Below, piece by piece: positions 1 through 10,183 of a stretch of DNA of 64,000 nt. The translations under genes and the position numbers were made by a program. Position 1 is the stretch's first letter; each line of letters starts with the position of its first letter. The DNA is from Xylaria sp. FL1777. Lineage: Eukaryota > Ascomycota > Sordariomycetes > Xylariales > Xylariaceae. The notes under the pieces were generated by a model. That model did not search any database, was not told where the DNA came from, and saw only the letters and a list, made by a program, of their open reading frames with translations. The DNA lies in contig MU400513.1 of assembly GCA_022578965.1 (NCBI GenBank), forward strand, positions 603,687 through 667,686, given 5' to 3'.

Positions 1-1057
1 GGTCCCCGGAATTCGCGGCGGATATGGATTTGGCATTGGCACCGCGTGCGTTTACATCACTTTAAGCGGTAAGAACTTATACGGTGATTAGAAGCGGATG
101 CGCATATAACTTACGGGCCAATGGTGAATACGACTGGAAGCAAGAACTGCAGCTTCTCCTTGGTCATGGCTGGTGAGCAATTAGTTCGTGCCCAGGTAAA
201 TGCGGAATTGGTATAGGGAGTGAACTACCTTGCAAATTCATAGCATAGTCATGGGGCTGTACTGAGAAGCGAGTACATCTTTGCAAGGGCCAAACCCAGG
301 AAGCTTTGGTGATGAGTACACTCTTGATGCCCATGCCAGTGACGGCAAGGTACTTTGAGATATCAGGGTTAGCGCTCATCCATCGCTATCAGATCTGTGG
401 AAATACTGCTTCACTGAGAGGAACTGTTTTTATCGAGATCCTCAGGTCTCTCGGAGAATACAGAAGCAACTGGCGGCTGCTAGGATCCCTTCAAGTGCCC
501 GAGAGACTCCTTAAGAAAATGGGGTATCTTACTTCATCTGGGGCAGCGATCTTGTACGACATTTTGGCGATGTGTCAAGAAAGAGGTGTGAAGTTGTAAT
601 CAAGTGGCAGAGGGTCACCTCTGCAATATAGTAGTAGAAGAGGTTGGATGCGCGAGGCCACTTAAACCCAAGACAAGAGCAAGCTCTCAATCTGAGGGGG
701 TTTGACTACGTATTTATATTAAGCTTCTTAAGCTTCTAAAGCTTCGACCTCTAGGAGTGAGGAGTTGCTCTTCCTTGGTAAAAGTCTGCGTGGCTGAGCC
801 GCTGCTAAGTCAGTGGACAGACAATTAAGTACCTCGCCTCGCGGGCTGGTCATAAGAGGCAGCGCAAGTTTGAAATGCCTGGTCTAGTGGCCCAGTGCTA
901 GTGATATACTACTGTAAATGAGTAAGACATGAAAGAAGAGAGCTTGGCAAGCACGGGAGAGGCACAGTTCAGTGCAGCTTCCTGGCCTAAGTACTAACAC
1001 CAAGTCGGACACCGATTTAATCCTGCCTAGTCCTTGCCTCCGGGGGTTTCGTATATG

Positions 1058-1113
1058 GTATGCGGAACTAGGTATGCAGAACTAAGTATGCAGAATTAGG
1101 TATACTATATTAA
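1058..1113. repeat. Imperfect 14-base tandem repeat, four copies
   Basis: Four consecutive 14-base units resemble GTATGCAGAACTAA (starts 1058, 1072, 1086 and 1100). The first three differ by one or two bases and the fourth is more diverged. The unit contains the same AGGTAT/AAGTAT words that litter the surrounding intergenic DNA. No coding role is visible. Confidence 0.8.
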
Positions 1114-2591
1114 GTAAATCATCCTCTAGGTAGGTTTAAGTAAGTACCTAGTTAGTTACATAACTTTCCCGAGCTTACCCTCTGTTCTTGCGCTAGGGCC
1201 ATGTGTGGGTGTTCTGATTCCTCGTGCTGTTGCAATTACTACCTCTTCCAAGGTATTCTTGCATATCCCCAGGATTTCCATCCTCAGCTGTCATGCAGTG
1301 CAGGGCGCACACAGACATGCGAGCTATTGGGCACTGTAAATCCCTTGGAATTAGTGGACCCGGCACGGAGACCGGACCACTTGGGGAAGTACAGGTAGTG
1401 TACGGCACAAGGCATTATTAGGTATCGCAGTGTAGACTATAGGTACCCCGTAGGTACTGGATAGGTGGTAGTCTACCTAGTCGTAGGTATCACGTCATGA
1501 GCTACATTGCCATACCGGTAGTCACCGGACCTGGAACGGAGCTTTACCTTCACTGTTACTCTTCAATTACTTCTATTGATCAATATTAGGTAATTCTAAC
1601 TCAGCCAGCCCCTTTGGCGTGGGTACATTGAATTACACCGTAGCAGCTCTCTAAGGACATCGCCCCCTTGCTTAGCTGTTGAATCAACGAAAGAATTGAT
1701 AGGTTTACAATAGTGTAAGTATGCTGCACCGGTCTAAAGCTGACGCTATAGTACGACATTGTACAGCTGTTTGGGCATCTGATGTCGAATGACGGGAGGT
1801 TATAGGTAATGATGTGGTGCCACATGCCTCTCTGTCTCGAAATCCCGTAGCATAAGTCCGCCAAGACGAAAACAATACCGAACCAGCTTTGCCTAGTGGT
1901 CTTTCTCAGACGTCTGATCCTGATCGCCCGTCCTGGCTGTGCCGGTGACTGAGACAAGTCGGACCGTAGTGTCAACGGCTGAATGTAAGGCTGAATACTA
2001 GGTAGGTACCTATAGGTACTAAAAGTGTATAATATGGTTATACTCCTAATCTACCTGTACATAGGTACTTAGATAGGTAACAAGAGCTAAGTTTGCTGAC
2101 CAAGAGATGCACGCGGCCTGGATACAGACAGATACGGATAGATACGAGCAGATACCAGGATGATCGCAGCGAATGGAGAGTTCTTTCCCCTCGCGAGCTA
2201 TTTCCCCCATCCCTTTGCTCCGTGGCTATGAGGTTAGCGAGCCGCCCAAGCCACATGAGAATGGACCGGTAAATACTTACTTAGAAGTACTGTTAAGGCA
2301 GTCTTCTGGAACCATTCTGCCTGCCGCTTTCATCATCCCCCGCACCCCGTCTCACATCTCAACCTTGCACGGCTTACCAACTGTGACCCACTCGAATGGC
2401 AACTCTCGCCGTCGGTCTTCGCACATTCATTGAATAACAACGGTACCTTAGGTATCTCCTTGCGTTTCCCCTCCTCTTCTCCTAGAGAGTCTTTTGTCAT
2501 ACCCTGCCGTATAAACGAATGCGCAACAGTCTTGTCTTCTTAGTTGGCTTAACCTGAGGCGCTCTATCTGACAATAACAACATCCGTACCT

Positions 2592-2597
2592 TATAAA
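2592..2597 (+). promoter_or_regulatory. TATA box-like element
   Basis: TATAAA lies 48 bases before the start codon at 2645, so if it is used the 5' leader would be very short. A second similar element (TATAAAC) lies near 2510. Confidence 0.4.
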
Positions 2598-2644
2598 GAC
2601 TCAGCGCGGACAGTATCTTTGCCCTCGACTCCATCACCATCAAG

Positions 2645-3589
2645 ATGGGCGCTAAACAAATCCCCGAGGACGAGCTGCCACCTCCTTATAGTGTTCATAC
2701 CACCGATCATGCTTCAACTTCACATGTTGGGAGCATACAAGGCTCCTTAACCTCTCATCTGCAGGAGCATCTTGCATTGTTACCAAACCGCATGCGAATG
2801 ACACGAGAAACTCACTCGGTCCGGCAGTCACTTGATGACGCTTCACTACTAGACCTTCTGCTTCCTGAAATCGATGACTTCTTAACATACCTAGGCAGTT
2901 TGCATAGAACTCCTAAGCTTGCCCATCTGACGCTTATTCCTGAGGCCGCTGTACCTCCGAATGCCATCCTCAGCGGTATGGAAGAGATGCGACAGCGGGG
3001 GGAGCCTTGTCGGGTAGCCCACGTGGACTTGGGACTAAGCAATAATGAGAAGAAATCAAAACCCGCAAGCGATTCTAATCAGGCCGCATCTAACAGTCAA
3101 AACTGGTCCGTCGGACGGGAATTTAGCGACTGGGGGCGGTTTGAAGATTCTACTTCAGCCACCAACTCGTCCCATACACAGAACATGTTGTGGTGGAGAG
3201 ATGAAGACATGGCGCGTCGGTTAGCGCGTCATCTACAGCCCACAACCAGAAACGAGCCTGTCGTCCTTGAGACTCCTGTGCAGGTGGCTGTCGAGGCACG
3301 GTTGCCACCGCAGAAAGAAAAGAAGGGATGGTTCTGGGGGAAGAAAGATAATAGTGCTGGTAGTACCTCGACCTTCGCAGCCAAAACTGTACAATTGGAC
3401 GTTGAAACGTTCCCAGGGAGAGATAACGTGACACAAACCCCTACGAAGAAAGCTCAGAATAGGGAAGAAAGCGGCGCGAGAATGTCGGTCACTGCAGAAG
3501 AGGTGGCCTTTCGCAGCGAGAATGAGTTGGGGCTAATGGAGAGTACTCGTGGATGGGCTATAGTGGTTGTGGTCCGAGTCAATACATGA
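2645..3589 (+). CDS. Conserved fungal hypothetical protein
   Basis: A single exon encodes 314 residues. The ATG at 2645 follows a good A-rich context (CAAGATGG). The N-terminus carries a proline-rich PPPYS motif, which could be a WW-domain ligand. The middle (about residues 130-250) is polar and rich in Ser, Lys and Asn, with a WFWGKK patch near residue 230. The C-terminus (about 280-314) has a hydrophobic strand-like end (GWAIVVVVRV) after an EEVAFRSENELG stretch. I recall this type of C-terminal module from conserved Pezizomycotina proteins of unknown function. There are no membrane spans, signal peptide or catalytic motifs. Length and codon use look like an intact gene. The function is unknown. 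Confidence 0.75.
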   Translation: MGAKQIPEDELPPPYSVHTTDHASTSHVGSIQGSLTSHLQEHLALLPNRMRMTRETHSVRQSLDDASLLDLLLPEIDDFLTYLGSLHRTPKLAHLTLIPEAAVPPNAILSGMEEMRQRGEPCRVAHVDLGLSNNEKKSKPASDSNQAASNSQNWSVGREFSDWGRFEDSTSATNSSHTQNMLWWRDEDMARRLARHLQPTTRNEPVVLETPVQVAVEARLPPQKEKKGWFWGKKDNSAGSTSTFAAKTVQLDVETFPGRDNVTQTPTKKAQNREESGARMSVTAEEVAFRSENELGLMESTRGWAIVVVVRVNT

Positions 3590-5285
3590 GTTTTGACGAT
3601 CAGGATCTTTGTGACAACTATGGCAGCTATGTGTGTGATGATGATTGCGGTATTTTCAAACTTACTGATTTCTCCCCGGTCGCTACCTGTCAAAAGGTTG
3701 TGAAAAGTTCCGAGAGCCATGATTTGGTCACCGCTTGAAGCGAACAGTTTATCAGCGAGGTCAGGCATGTGCGTACATTCCTGCCAAATCATTCTCAGAC
3801 CTATATTGCATCCGAAACATACGCATCTTCTCCCGACTAGAACCTCATCGTTCATTTTCTCTCCACGGGGGAGCAGTCAGACTAGTTCATCGAAGTGCGG
3901 AGGAAAATTCTAGCTCAAGCCAATTCCTATCACTCATCCCTATAGCCCTGAATATAATATCGAAGGCCAAGGGCCGGAGCCTCGACGACTCGCCCCTAGG
4001 GACTTTAGTTAAGATTTGTAAGTACATTGCCGAGAGCCCTAGTTGGTTCCACGTCAAATACGGCTCTCGACACATCTACTCAATCATGATCAATGTGGGT
4101 TGAGAGCATTAGGTGGATAGGAGATGGTGCTTCGCAGTCGAATTCGGCATGTCAATAAGCCGACACACGATACAAGACAGCATGTACCCTTACGCGAAGA
4201 AGGTTCTCTATACTACTTTGATATCTCGTAATAACACGGTTGGGCCTCTTGTGCGGGTGACCGCCGATACCACTTAGTCTATACTAGAATAGATAAAGAT
4301 TAATAGGTTATAAGCTATTAAAATTATAGCTGGGTGGTGTAGATAGGTTCCCTATGGTTTGGCCTGCTGTCGACTGGTTCTCCGAGACTTGCGTGAGTGC
4401 ATTCTCGACCAAAGTGTTCAAGATCCGCGACATGCCGCCCAACTGTCATCTGCGAAGGGTGTTGACTATTGTATGAAGCCGCAAGACATCTAAACGGGCT
4501 CATTTTGGGAACTCAACAGGACGAGCGACGCCTCTAGGTATATCTGAAGGATGTCAGTAGTCTTTGGGACTCTAGTAAATTCACAGCCGAGCTCGAAAAG
4601 TGTCTGATTCTTGTCAGGACTTTTGAGCAGGCATGTAGCCCTCAGACCTACAAGAGATCTCAGTCAGGTGGGCATTGTCCCGAGAAAGAATTTTCGACCA
4701 ATACCCAGTGCACAATCATCACTTTTCCTAAGCTGTCGCTTAATGACCGCGCCATGATCTGACTCATACACCGAGAGCTAGAATACTTCAGCAGGCTTAG
4801 GACGGGTGGCGGAATAATTTGTCCCAGAGCACAGAAGGCCAAGCCTTGCTGGCGAATATCAGGCACGAGGCAGGTTCGGGTCGTCGAGAACTGCCCTGAT
4901 TATCGCATGCCTATTGCTCCCGGGCCACTCCTCGCTGGAGGCGCAGGGAACTTGAGAGTAGATATAGCGATCTGTCCTGCTCAGCTCCTTACGTGTCCTC
5001 TGCTGCACTGGGTTTTTTATGCTCCTGATGCAAGTGGAAAATTGACAGGGTCAAGGGAATGAAGTCATTATGAGACTGCCGAAGATTGTTCTAACAACCA
5101 TCTTATCATTCTAAGGTTATGTAGTAAATTAGCTTAGTTGTTTAGTGGAATCATACTTAGAGATTTTCATATTTACCTTGTTACTGGGTGTGAGACTGGT
5201 ACAATTACTTTAATCTGTGAGCGGCAACAAATACGTTTATGAGGCGTGGCATGGAAGCTTACGACCTGGCACTAAGTGCTTTTCG
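3590..5285. other. Gene-free region
   Basis: Between the hypothetical gene and the HNH relic there is no gene I can support. The segment at about 4370-5000 has longer GC-richer stretches with scattered open frames and may be a decayed gene or element, but I cannot assign it. The open frames at 3735-4103 (+) and 3454-3855 (-) show no recognisable motif. Confidence 0.5.
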
Positions 5286-5684
5286 TTAACGGTAAAAAGA
5301 AGAGTTCTGCTCACTGATGGCAAGTGATACGAAGCGACCTAGTGGTGTAGACCCATCCGTCTGCACACCATGTTCCTCCACGTCACGATATATTTTATCG
5401 ATGTATTCGCCGGCTCCTGAAAGATGTAGGATGCATGCAATAGCACAGTGAACCGCTAGTAGTCGAGGCGCTGGAGGCTCGATTGTTCGCTCAGGAGTGA
5501 GGTAAAGCTTACGAGTTATAGGAAGCGCTGGTCGCCGGAAGAAATAGTCTTCGGAAACATGTGTCCTGATCGTGTAAGTATGATCTCTATCGGGGACAGG
5601 TTCAAAGTAAACTTGGAAATCGCCAAATAATTGATGAAAATGGTGAGTAAGAGTAAGCTTGGCGCTAGGAGCTCGGTGGCCGCT
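5286..5684 (-). pseudogene. C-terminal remnant of an HNH endonuclease-family gene
   Basis: The minus strand reads through about 132 codons, ending in TAA at 5286-5288. They match the last exon of the HNH-family gene at 47247-48483 in this same window. Shared landmarks in order are an ALTL/KLTLT stretch, an HFHQLFGDF / HFNNFS segment, VYFEPV / IYFTPV, TYTI / TYRI, PITR / PVTR, and the closing block AVHCAIACILHLSGAGEYID versus AIHRAIAHVLHLSVAGEYID. Upstream the frame hits a stop at about 5690. The HNH core (Cys-x-Ile-Ser and VAHILPHSL motifs) is not found in the AT-rich DNA beyond, so I read this as a 5'-truncated relic. A distant upstream exon cannot be excluded without transcripts. The two copies are clearly diverged, not a recent duplication. 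Confidence 0.7.
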
Positions 5685-5931
5685 ACGCTATTTTTTCTAC
5701 GTTTACAAAAGTTTAAAGGGAAGCTAGTGAATTTATATTTCAATTCGTCTTTCCTCAAGTGCTTTAAACATGTTTTTGACAACCCTAATGTTTGAATATG
5801 TATACCTACAAGCCACTACATTCCGCTATTTTACGATCAGTTTGTCGTATAGCGCTAGGACTTAGAACACGAGGCACATGTAGTATCGTGAAGACAGCGC
5901 GTATATAAAATTTGTATATTTCCTCTGCGCA

Positions 5932-7113
5932 TCAACCCTGCGCTCCAGCCCTCACCCACCACTGACGCAACTCGTCGACATCGCACCAGGTGAGCTGCGT
6001 GGGATTCTCGCACCACCAGCTCCCGCCCGTCTTCGGCCGATCGCTCGCATACTTCTTGAGACTACCGCCGTCGAAGCGGTGATTCTTGACCCCCAAAAGT
6101 AAAACCACGCTCCCGACCTGGGGGTTGAAGAGGTGGGGGTCGAGGAAGACGGTGAGTAGCACGTGCTTGTCCGTCGATGGGTCCGTGAGTCGGGCCTGTC
6201 TCTGCGTGTACGGAGGAATCCCCGCGGGCTCGACATCTGATATCGCCGACACCACGCAAAGCACGTTCACGCTCCAGTTCTGCTTGTATGGCAGGTTCGG
6301 TATGGAGCGCAGCTTGGTTAGCTTCAGGGGTCGCGTTAGATCACCGCTTGGCCGGGACGGGCCGGCGGCGTCCCGCTCGTGCTGTAGGATTGTTGTTGTT
6401 TTTGCTACTTCTTCGCGGTTATGGGTCGTCTTGTCTTTAGACACAGCCATAACTTCAAAATCGTCGTCTATGTCTACTGGTTCACTCTCTCTCTTGGGCT
6501 CGGGTTCTGCGACTACTGTTTGATGGGGTTGAGCTTTCTCTGGCTCAGGTGAATGCGGCTGGGTGTGAGAATCCTCAAGCACTTCGCCTTTAGTCTCGAC
6601 GGAGTCTGGCTCTGCTTCTGGCTCTGCTTCTACCTCATCGGCCATGGAGGATTCGAGCAACGTGTTATTCCATCCTACTATGGCAAGACTATCCACAATC
6701 AAGTAGACCATCTGCCCCTTCTTCTCCCCACTAGAGTCCCCTGCATCCGCATGTTTCTCCGGTGGAGTAGAGTCCGCTCTTGCGATATCCATCCACTCAA
6801 CACGAAACTTTTGCAGCTTGACGTACGAGCCAAAGGCGATCTCGCCGCGGTCGACGAAGCGGTGTGTCTCGGCGGACATCAGGGCCTGGATGCACAGCTC
6901 GCCGTCGCCGAGCAGCAGGCGGATGGCGCGCCATCGCTTCGACTTGGACGTGTGGACGACGTCGACGCCCTCGACGAGGAAGATGGAGTCGGGCACGCAG
7001 AAGCGCGTGCGCAGAATGTCGGCGATGAGCGGTTTGGGCTCGAACGGCTCCGACGTGATGTACGTTATATCGGAGGACGCGCTGGGCATCTGCTGGGGCG
7101 CCGAGGCTGACAT
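5932..7113 (-). CDS. OB-fold nucleic-acid-binding-like protein
   Basis: A single exon encodes 393 residues from the ATG at 7113. The frame is open a further 13 codons upstream but has no earlier ATG. The N-terminal block (about residues 15-150) and the C-terminal block (about 265-390) each look like OB-fold modules. The first has the motifs RTRFCVPDSIFLVEG and LGDGELCIQALM. The second has RSIPNLPYKQNWSVNVL, ARLTDPSTDKHVLLTVFLD and GVKNHRFDGGSLKKYAS. They are joined by an acidic Glu/Pro-rich linker with EPEAEPD-type repeats. I recall this arrangement from conserved, uncharacterised Pezizomycotina proteins with RPA-like OB folds. Single-stranded DNA or RNA binding is inferred from the fold only. 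The gene is intact, and its 3' end lies about 250 bases from the HNH relic on the same strand. Confidence 0.75.
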   Translation of the reverse strand: MSASAPQQMPSASSDITYITSEPFEPKPLIADILRTRFCVPDSIFLVEGVDVVHTSKSKRWRAIRLLLGDGELCIQALMSAETHRFVDRGEIAFGSYVKLQKFRVEWMDIARADSTPPEKHADAGDSSGEKKGQMVYLIVDSLAIVGWNNTLLESSMADEVEAEPEAEPDSVETKGEVLEDSHTQPHSPEPEKAQPHQTVVAEPEPKRESEPVDIDDDFEVMAVSKDKTTHNREEVAKTTTILQHERDAAGPSRPSGDLTRPLKLTKLRSIPNLPYKQNWSVNVLCVVSAISDVEPAGIPPYTQRQARLTDPSTDKHVLLTVFLDPHLFNPQVGSVVLLLGVKNHRFDGGSLKKYASDRPKTGGSWWCENPTQLTWCDVDELRQWWVRAGAQG

Positions 7114-7863
7114 GGGTCCGTCGTCGACGCTGGCATGGTCTTTCTGGAGCAAAACGGTGTGTTGAGGGAAGGATGCTATGACGTTACTGCCCCGGGGAAA
7201 AGATGACCGTCAACAACAAACAATTGTGTTAGTATATTGTACTTGTCGCACTTGAAGTGGTCCTTGGTGGGGTGCTCTTGTATGAAGACGGGATAAAGCG
7301 TGGGGTAATTTTGCAGGCTTCTTGAGTATTGTCTCATTAAGGTACTAAAATATGGACGGGTGCTGGGGTTTGATTGGAGTAGAACGACATGTACTTGCCT
7401 AAGCAGGTTAGTATAAAGTAGACCATACATCCCGGATCCAGACTTTGAGGCTTCCAAGCTCCAGTTGTTCCAACTGCATTATGCTATGTACATGTAGGTA
7501 CATAATATGCGGATAGGTACCAACTGGCTCACGCCGAACTTTTGACGAGCTTCTACACTCCCTACATCTTGCTGAGGTATAATTGCTCTGTTCAGTGCAC
7601 ATATCATGTCTTCGGATCGTCTTCCAATTACAACAGGGGTTATGATCGATCTAAGATCGATCTCATCTACTTACGCGTAGCGTACCGTGGATCTCTCTAT
7701 CTGCATAGGGAATAGCGCGAGATATCACTCTTCTTCTAAATCTTTAGCCATAGTCATGAGACTTAAAACGTGGACTCCCTTATGGAGTTGTAATACCTTT
7801 CTAGATAAGAACTCGAGATTTAAGGAAAGCTTTCTATGTCTCAACTCGGTTCTGAATGGTGAA
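7114..7863. other. Intergenic region between two minus-strand genes
   Basis: This is about 750 bases holding the 3' flank of the orphan gene and the promoter of the OB-fold gene. An inverted repeat of GATCGATCT / AGATCGATC lies near 7644-7662. I see no further gene. Confidence 0.5.
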
Positions 7864-9283
7864 TCATGAAGACTTGTACACCACCACCAGTCCCTTTACC
7901 ATCACGCGGAGGGCCTTGGGATCCTCTTCAATCCTCTTCGTCAAAGCACCAAAGGTCCAGTACGCGATCGACCCATCAATACCATCCCGGCTGTATGAGT
8001 CTAGAGTCTCAGAAAATTCCTCGTCCACTAATGTCGGTATATCTTCAGGCTGGGCTCTATCCCCTATCTCCACATAAAAAACATCACGAGCCCTGCGCAT
8101 CAGCTCGGTCAATCTGTATGCCTCCTGACACGCTCGAAGTAAAAGCTCGAAACCCCTCTTCCTATTTTTACCTTCCTTGATCTTCAACGGACTGAAGAAA
8201 TCCCAGATTGAGTGTGCAGTCTCGGACACAAACTCAGGGAGTTCTAACTCATAATCTTTTGAGTCTTCACTGTTGAATCCAGCGTCACGCCTCTTATGCA
8301 GCGCCTGGGTACACTTGATAGACGCAGATCTCCACTCTACGAAGTCCTTCAAATTCAAATCCGCTGGTATGTTCAGTGAAGGGATATCAGACATGGCAAT
8401 AAACGACTCACCTCTCGGCATGTTCTCCAAGAATACTCTCTCGACAGTTTCTAGCTCCTTACCACACCCGCCAGGATAGAATAATCTTGAAAGGATTTTG
8501 ACATGGATAATCTCGAATATTTTGCCGCGTACCCGATTTAAAAGAAATTTCATGTGCCTTTTTTTAGTTCTGAATGGACTGAAGAAATTCTTGTCCTCGA
8601 TGAGGGGGTCTGGAAAGGGTTCTTCGAATTCGTTCTCGAATGTGCTTCTCACCATGTTCGTTATTGAGCTACGAATCATCACGAACTGCTGAGATACGTC
8701 GCTGTCGATCACTTGTGGTTTTGTTACGATCAGTGCATTTCGAAGGCTCCTCACCTTCTCTGTCAATTTGTGAATTTCTTCTTTTTGTTCAGAAAGTTGT
8801 TTCTGCAGCACGGCCTCTTTCCAGCCAGGTCTTTTACTTTCGGGAGAAATGCCGTCTAGTCGCATATTGAGCGTGCTGAGGTGAGCCGCCAAATCTCGCA
8901 TCTGTCGACGTAATATCTCTTGGTCCAGATCATGATTAGGGTCGCTTCTCATATTACCCCCACGCAGAGGCAGCAGACTGCTAGACTAAAGGGACAGATG
9001 TTTTGATGTATTAGATATGTAACTATTACTCGAAAATAGGTTCTGTTCTGCTTACAGTGTATTCCTGCTCTTTCAGGTTCGAACGATTCTGAGGGAACCG
9101 TTTCTCGACCTCATCCTGGATCCAGGCTTCCAAACGAGAATGGACGGAGCCAAAACCTGCATTTAGGATCGATTGAAGTTCTAGAATAGACTGGTTGATT
9201 GAAGTCGGTCCTGGGTTCTCAACAGTGGGTTTTATGCCTGACATCTCAATGTCTTTAGGAGGATCTGGTGAATGACTATCCAT
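7864..9283 (-). CDS. Orphan two-exon protein with N-terminal coiled coil
   Basis: The join is complement(7864..8985, 9056..9283), giving about 449 residues. Exon 1 starts at ATG 9283. A 70-base intron (GTAAGC donor, TTTAG acceptor, CTAATAC branch) joins phase 0 to phase 0. Residues 1-76 are polar. About residues 100-155 form a predicted coiled coil (KQLSEQKEEIHKLTEKVRSL). The rest is a mixed helical region with many Arg, Glu and Phe, including FFSPFRTKKRHMKFLLNR and WDFFSPLKIKEGKNRKRGFE. The repeat of the FFSP.(R/K).K pattern about 130 residues apart is notable. There are no membrane segments or known catalytic motifs. I do not recognise the family; I only have the impression that such proteins occur as lineage-restricted genes in Xylariales-like fungi. 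It is divergently placed, about 900 bases from the Hsp70-like gene. Confidence 0.7.
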
Positions 9284-10183
9284 GATTGAGTTTGAAAAAC
9301 TTTACGGTAGAGAGTGTCTTGTTTGAATGTTTGCTACAAATAAGTCTGTGCGTGAAATAAGGTCCAGGAGTAGTGACGCTATCTATTGAGAGGACTACGG
9401 GTATGATAGATTCTTCGACTTTTCCACCCTCCCTCGACCCCACTTCCCAACTTATTTCTGGATACATAACACAAGGGGACAGGAAGGGGCTCTTTGCGTG
9501 GTGGCATGTATCTGGCGTAGCCCGCATTATTATCGACCCGTCTAGGGTTTGTATTGGTGGTTAATCTCGGATGTGGTAGATAAAGCGCCAATGAGTGCAT
9601 TTTGAGCGCCACGTAATCTTCTGCAACTGTCCATTTATTCGAAGACCTTCAAATTGGGGGAGCACGTCACCTGGATAATCTTGACCTACCAGGATATTAT
9701 GACACCATCTTTTTATGAACTGACAAAAAGCGAGAAATGCTGTACAATATGGAAAGGCAGAATGTGATACATGAGTGGCTGAGGTGACTATGAAAGTATG
9801 ATTCTGTACCTAAATGCTGACACGTTCATCTAGGAATCCGACTGTGGCTGCGGAGGGAAGCATGGAGGGATGCGTGAGGGGCAACCAAGAATTGCACTTT
9901 GAGATCCTTACCGCACTGCAGGTAGGCCAGGTCACACCTATCGACATTACCTCTAAAGCAGCCCTATCATGCCTGATTGATCAGCCGCTGGTGCTTCCCG
10001 ATGCGAGGGGTCGATAGTAGACTCTTAAAAGGCAACCCGCTAGCTACCTGTTTATTACCAGTAGTCAGTCCGGCTGTCCTAATTCCGTGTCTATTCGCCT
10101 TCGAGTGAAAGTTTAAATCGGATAAGATTTGCTTCGACGCATTGTCCTATATTAATCGCATCTTACAATTCAATCATAGGGAA
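9284..10183. other. Divergent promoter region
   Basis: About 900 bases separate the starts of the orphan gene (minus) and the Hsp70-like gene (plus), so both promoters must lie here. Short open frames at 9373-9612 carry no recognisable motif. No clear TATA element decides either start. Confidence 0.5.

Larger units (their letters stand above)
1..2644. other. Left-edge gene-poor region
   Basis: I see no gene I can support here. A plus-strand open frame at about 306-599 could be a last exon of a gene cut by the window edge, but I recognise no family and it has no clear splice partner. The stretch holds many TAGGTA-type words (around 1060-1180, 1410-1490 and 1990-2080) and a short tandem repeat. 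The last 150 bases are the promoter of the gene that follows. Confidence 0.5.

Noticed and set aside
1601..1975. Minus-strand frame of 124 codons
   Set aside because: Sequence is AT-rich with no domain, no splice signals and low-complexity flanks; length is within chance for the region.
4660..5000. Possible decayed gene with open stretches on both strands
   Set aside because: Some protein-like words appear but are broken by stops, with no recognisable domain. Not enough to call a pseudogene.
6553..7110. Plus-strand frame opposite the OB-fold gene
   Set aside because: It is the complement of the conserved OB-fold coding sequence and has no own motifs.
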